A stretch of DNA of 7,394 nucleotides from Rickettsiales bacterium (GTDB taxonomy: Bacteria > Pseudomonadota > Alphaproteobacteria > Rickettsiales > UBA1997): the NCBI GenBank assembly GCA_031283795.1, contig JAITBB010000062.1, forward strand, positions 1-7,394, in the 5' to 3' direction. A program made the translations under genes and the position numbers. This document shows, in pieces, positions 6,513 to 7,394 of the stretch (its first letter is position 1; each line of letters opens with the position of its first letter). The notes beneath the pieces were generated by a model. It was given only the letters and a program-made list of their open reading frames with translations. It searched no databases and was not told where the DNA came from.

Positions 6513-6585
6513 GGAGATAGGGTATAGCCCCATTGCTCAAATATTTTCCGTGCACTCATTGTGGATACAGAGTATATGCCCCATT
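6513..6585. repeat. imperfect direct repeat, two copies about 50 bases apart
   Basis: Copy one (6513-6534, GGAGATAGGGTATAGCCCC then ATT) and copy two (6563-6585, GGATACAGAGTATATGCCCC then ATT) agree at about 19 of 23 aligned positions with one gap. Both lie upstream of tRNA-Gly/tuf. Spacing is 50 bases start to start, close to five helical turns, which would suit a protein-binding pair, but no factor can be named. Confidence 0.5.
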
Positions 6586-6629
6586 TTCTCTGTTCAATCT
6601 CTGTTTATCACACAACATTTTGTGCCCGC

Positions 6630-6657
6630 TTGCAATTTAATTTTTATTGCCTAGATT
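6630..6657 (+). promoter_or_regulatory. candidate proximal promoter for tRNA-Gly/tuf
   Basis: TTGCAA (6630-6635), 16 bases, TAGATT (6652-6657); each hexamer matches consensus at 4/6. The start would be near 6664, about 60 bases before the tRNA. The elements are threaded through two overlapping inverted repeats (GCAAT/ATTGC, 6632-6650, and ATTGCC/GGCAAT, 6646-6666), which could serve as an operator. Confidence 0.35.
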
Positions 6658-6723
6658 GGTGGCAATTGTATTGGTTTCGTTCTACTTTTTCTCGGAGTAG
6701 GAGGAAGAATATGCCCGGTAGTG

Positions 6724-6794
6724 GCGGGTGTAGCTCAATGGTAGAGCGTTAGCCTTCCAAGCTATTTACGTGGGTTCGATTCCCATCACCCGCA
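6724..6794 (+). tRNA. tRNA-Gly (anticodon UCC)
   Basis: A full cloverleaf can be folded. The acceptor stem is GCGGGTG (6724-6730) with CACCCGC (6787-6793), seven perfect pairs. The D stem is GCTC/GAGC (6733-6736/6744-6747). The anticodon stem is TTAGC/GCTAT with one U-U mismatch at its outer end (6749/6765). The anticodon TCC is at 6756-6758 in loop CTTCCAA. The variable loop is four bases, and the T arm is GTGGG-TTCGATT-CCCAT (6770-6786). It reads GGA and, by wobble, GGG. The discriminator base is A (6794), where bacterial tRNA-Gly normally has U, and the following bases are CCG, so a full CCA is not encoded. It lies 32 bases before tuf and is probably cotranscribed with it. Confidence 0.96.
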
Positions 6795-6826
6795 CCGTTT
6801 ATTAATTGTTAAAGGTTATAGAGAAT

Positions 6827-7394
6827 ATGTGTAAGGAAACTTTTCAGAGAACCAAGCCGCACGTAAATGTTGGTACGATTGGACATGTCGATCATGGTAA
6901 GACGACTCTAACTGCCGCCATAACCACTGTTCTTGGAAAGTCAAATAAGAACGTGCGGGTTAGGGCCTACGATGAAATAGATAGCAGTCCAGAGGAGAAA
7001 GAGAGGGGGATAACGATTAATACGGCCCATGTAGAATACGAGACCCCTAATAGGCACTATGCCCATGTGGACTGCCCTGGCCATGCGGACTACATTAAGA
7101 ATATGATAACCGGTGCCGCCCAGATGGATGGCGCCATATTGGTTGTGTCAGCGGCTGATGGACCCATGCCTCAGACGAGGGAACATATTCTGCTGGCTAA
7201 GCAGGTGGGTGTTCCTTATATAGTTGTGTTTTTGAATAAGGTTGATATGATGGACGACGCTGAGCTGGTGGACCTGGTGGAGATGGAGGTGAGAGATCTT
7301 CTTAGTTCCTATGGATTCCCCGGGGACAGCACACCGGTTATCAGGGGTTCTGCATTGAAGGCGTTGGGAGGTGACCAGAGTGAGATAGGTGAGC
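6827..7394 (+). CDS. tuf: translation elongation factor Tu, N-terminal part, cut by window edge
   Basis: EF-Tu carries aminoacyl-tRNA to the ribosomal A site as its GTP complex. 189 codons are present from the ATG at 6827 to the right edge, covering almost all of the GTPase domain. Visible motifs are G1 GHVDHGKT, switch I with RGITI (conserved Thr), G3 DCPGH, G4 NKVD and G5 GSALKAL. The start [20 protein letters not shown] fits the family, although Cys replaces the usual Ala at position 2. The stretch [20 protein letters not shown] closely resembles rickettsial EF-Tu. A purine run AAAGG (6811-6815) lies rather far (11 bases) from the ATG. Arginine codons are nearly all AGG/AGA (7 of 8), and ATA is the main isoleucine codon (7 of 12), unusual for such a highly expressed gene. 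It follows tRNA-Gly, as tufB follows a tRNA cluster in E. coli. Confidence 0.98.
   Translation, partial: MCKETFQRTKPHVNVGTIGHVDHGKTTLTAAITTVLGKSNKNVRVRAYDEIDSSPEEKERGITINTAHVEYETPNRHYAHVDCPGHADYIKNMITGAAQMDGAILVVSAADGPMPQTREHILLAKQVGVPYIVVFLNKVDMMDDAELVDLVEMEVRDLLSSYGFPGDSTPVIRGSALKALGGDQSEIGE

Larger units (their letters stand above)
6329..6723. other. 395-base intergenic region with repeats, between divergent virD4-like and tRNA-Gly/tuf
   Basis: No convincing protein gene is seen on either strand. The region holds the leaders of both flanking units. On the minus strand next to virD4 are a -10-like TATACT (around 6370) with no good -35, and GAGG before the ATG. Inverted repeats are GGGGA/TCCCC (6415-6419/6429-6433), CAATGG/CCATTG (6493-6498/6530-6535), CACAA/TTGTG (6611-6615/6620-6624) and overlapping GCAAT/ATTGC and ATTGCC/GGCAAT pairs (6632-6666). 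An imperfect direct repeat is listed separately. Much of this could form a structured leader RNA ahead of tRNA-Gly/tuf, but I recognise no known RNA family. Confidence 0.6.

Noticed and set aside
6482..6559. 25-codon minus-strand ORF (MSARKIFEQWGYTLSPTSFE...) upstream of virD4
   Set aside because: The residue pattern looks protein-like, but there is no Shine-Dalgarno site and it is explained largely by the direct repeat; I also checked whether it could be a detached VirD4 anchor, but it is not hydrophobic.
6561..6752. 63-codon plus-strand ORF
   Set aside because: Runs into the tRNA-Gly gene and has no domain; only its last 13 codons have a good ribosome site, reported separately.

Overview
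The window looks like a chromosomal segment of an alphaproteobacterium, probably a host-associated one of the Rickettsiales/Holosporales type. Evidence for this is an ELM1-family (DUF1022) gene next to the Kdo transferase, a VirD4-type secretion coupling ATPase standing alone, and an EF-Tu N-terminus closely resembling rickettsial EF-Tu. I cannot name the organism. Base composition looks mid-range by eye, but codon choice is odd. AGA/AGG are the main arginine codons and ATA the main isoleucine codon, even in tuf.

Layout, left to right. On the minus strand, 1-1381 carries an ELM1-family gene followed by the N-terminal 129 codons of the Kdo transferase gene (kdtA/waaA), which overlaps ELM1 and runs off the left edge. 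Divergent from it, on the plus strand, are kdsD-like arabinose-5-phosphate isomerase and smpB (1486-2936), 11 bases apart. The two transcription units share a 74-base intergenic stretch where the best promoter candidates overlap at their -10 elements. kdsD makes the precursor of Kdo and kdtA puts Kdo on lipid A, so this divergent pair forms a small LPS-core locus; smpB (tmRNA ribosome rescue) appears to ride on the same transcript.

A 281-base convergent gap (2937-3217) holds a 15-base tandem repeat and weak hairpins. It is followed on the minus strand by the comM/yifB-type AAA+ ATPase, which has its own good promoter. Upstream on the minus strand lies a compact VirD4-like ATPase without a membrane anchor, followed by a possible 60-codon ORF joined by an ATGA overlap. 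Nearly 400 bases (6329-6723) then lack a convincing protein gene but contain several inverted and direct repeats. The window ends with tRNA-Gly(UCC) and the first 189 codons of tuf on the plus strand, an arrangement resembling the tRNA-tufB operons of other proteobacteria.

Nothing here is clearly a new system. The points most worth a second look are the anchor-less, motif-divergent VirD4, the active-site changes in the KdsD-like protein, the AGR/ATA codon preference reaching tuf, and the structured leader in front of tRNA-Gly/tuf.
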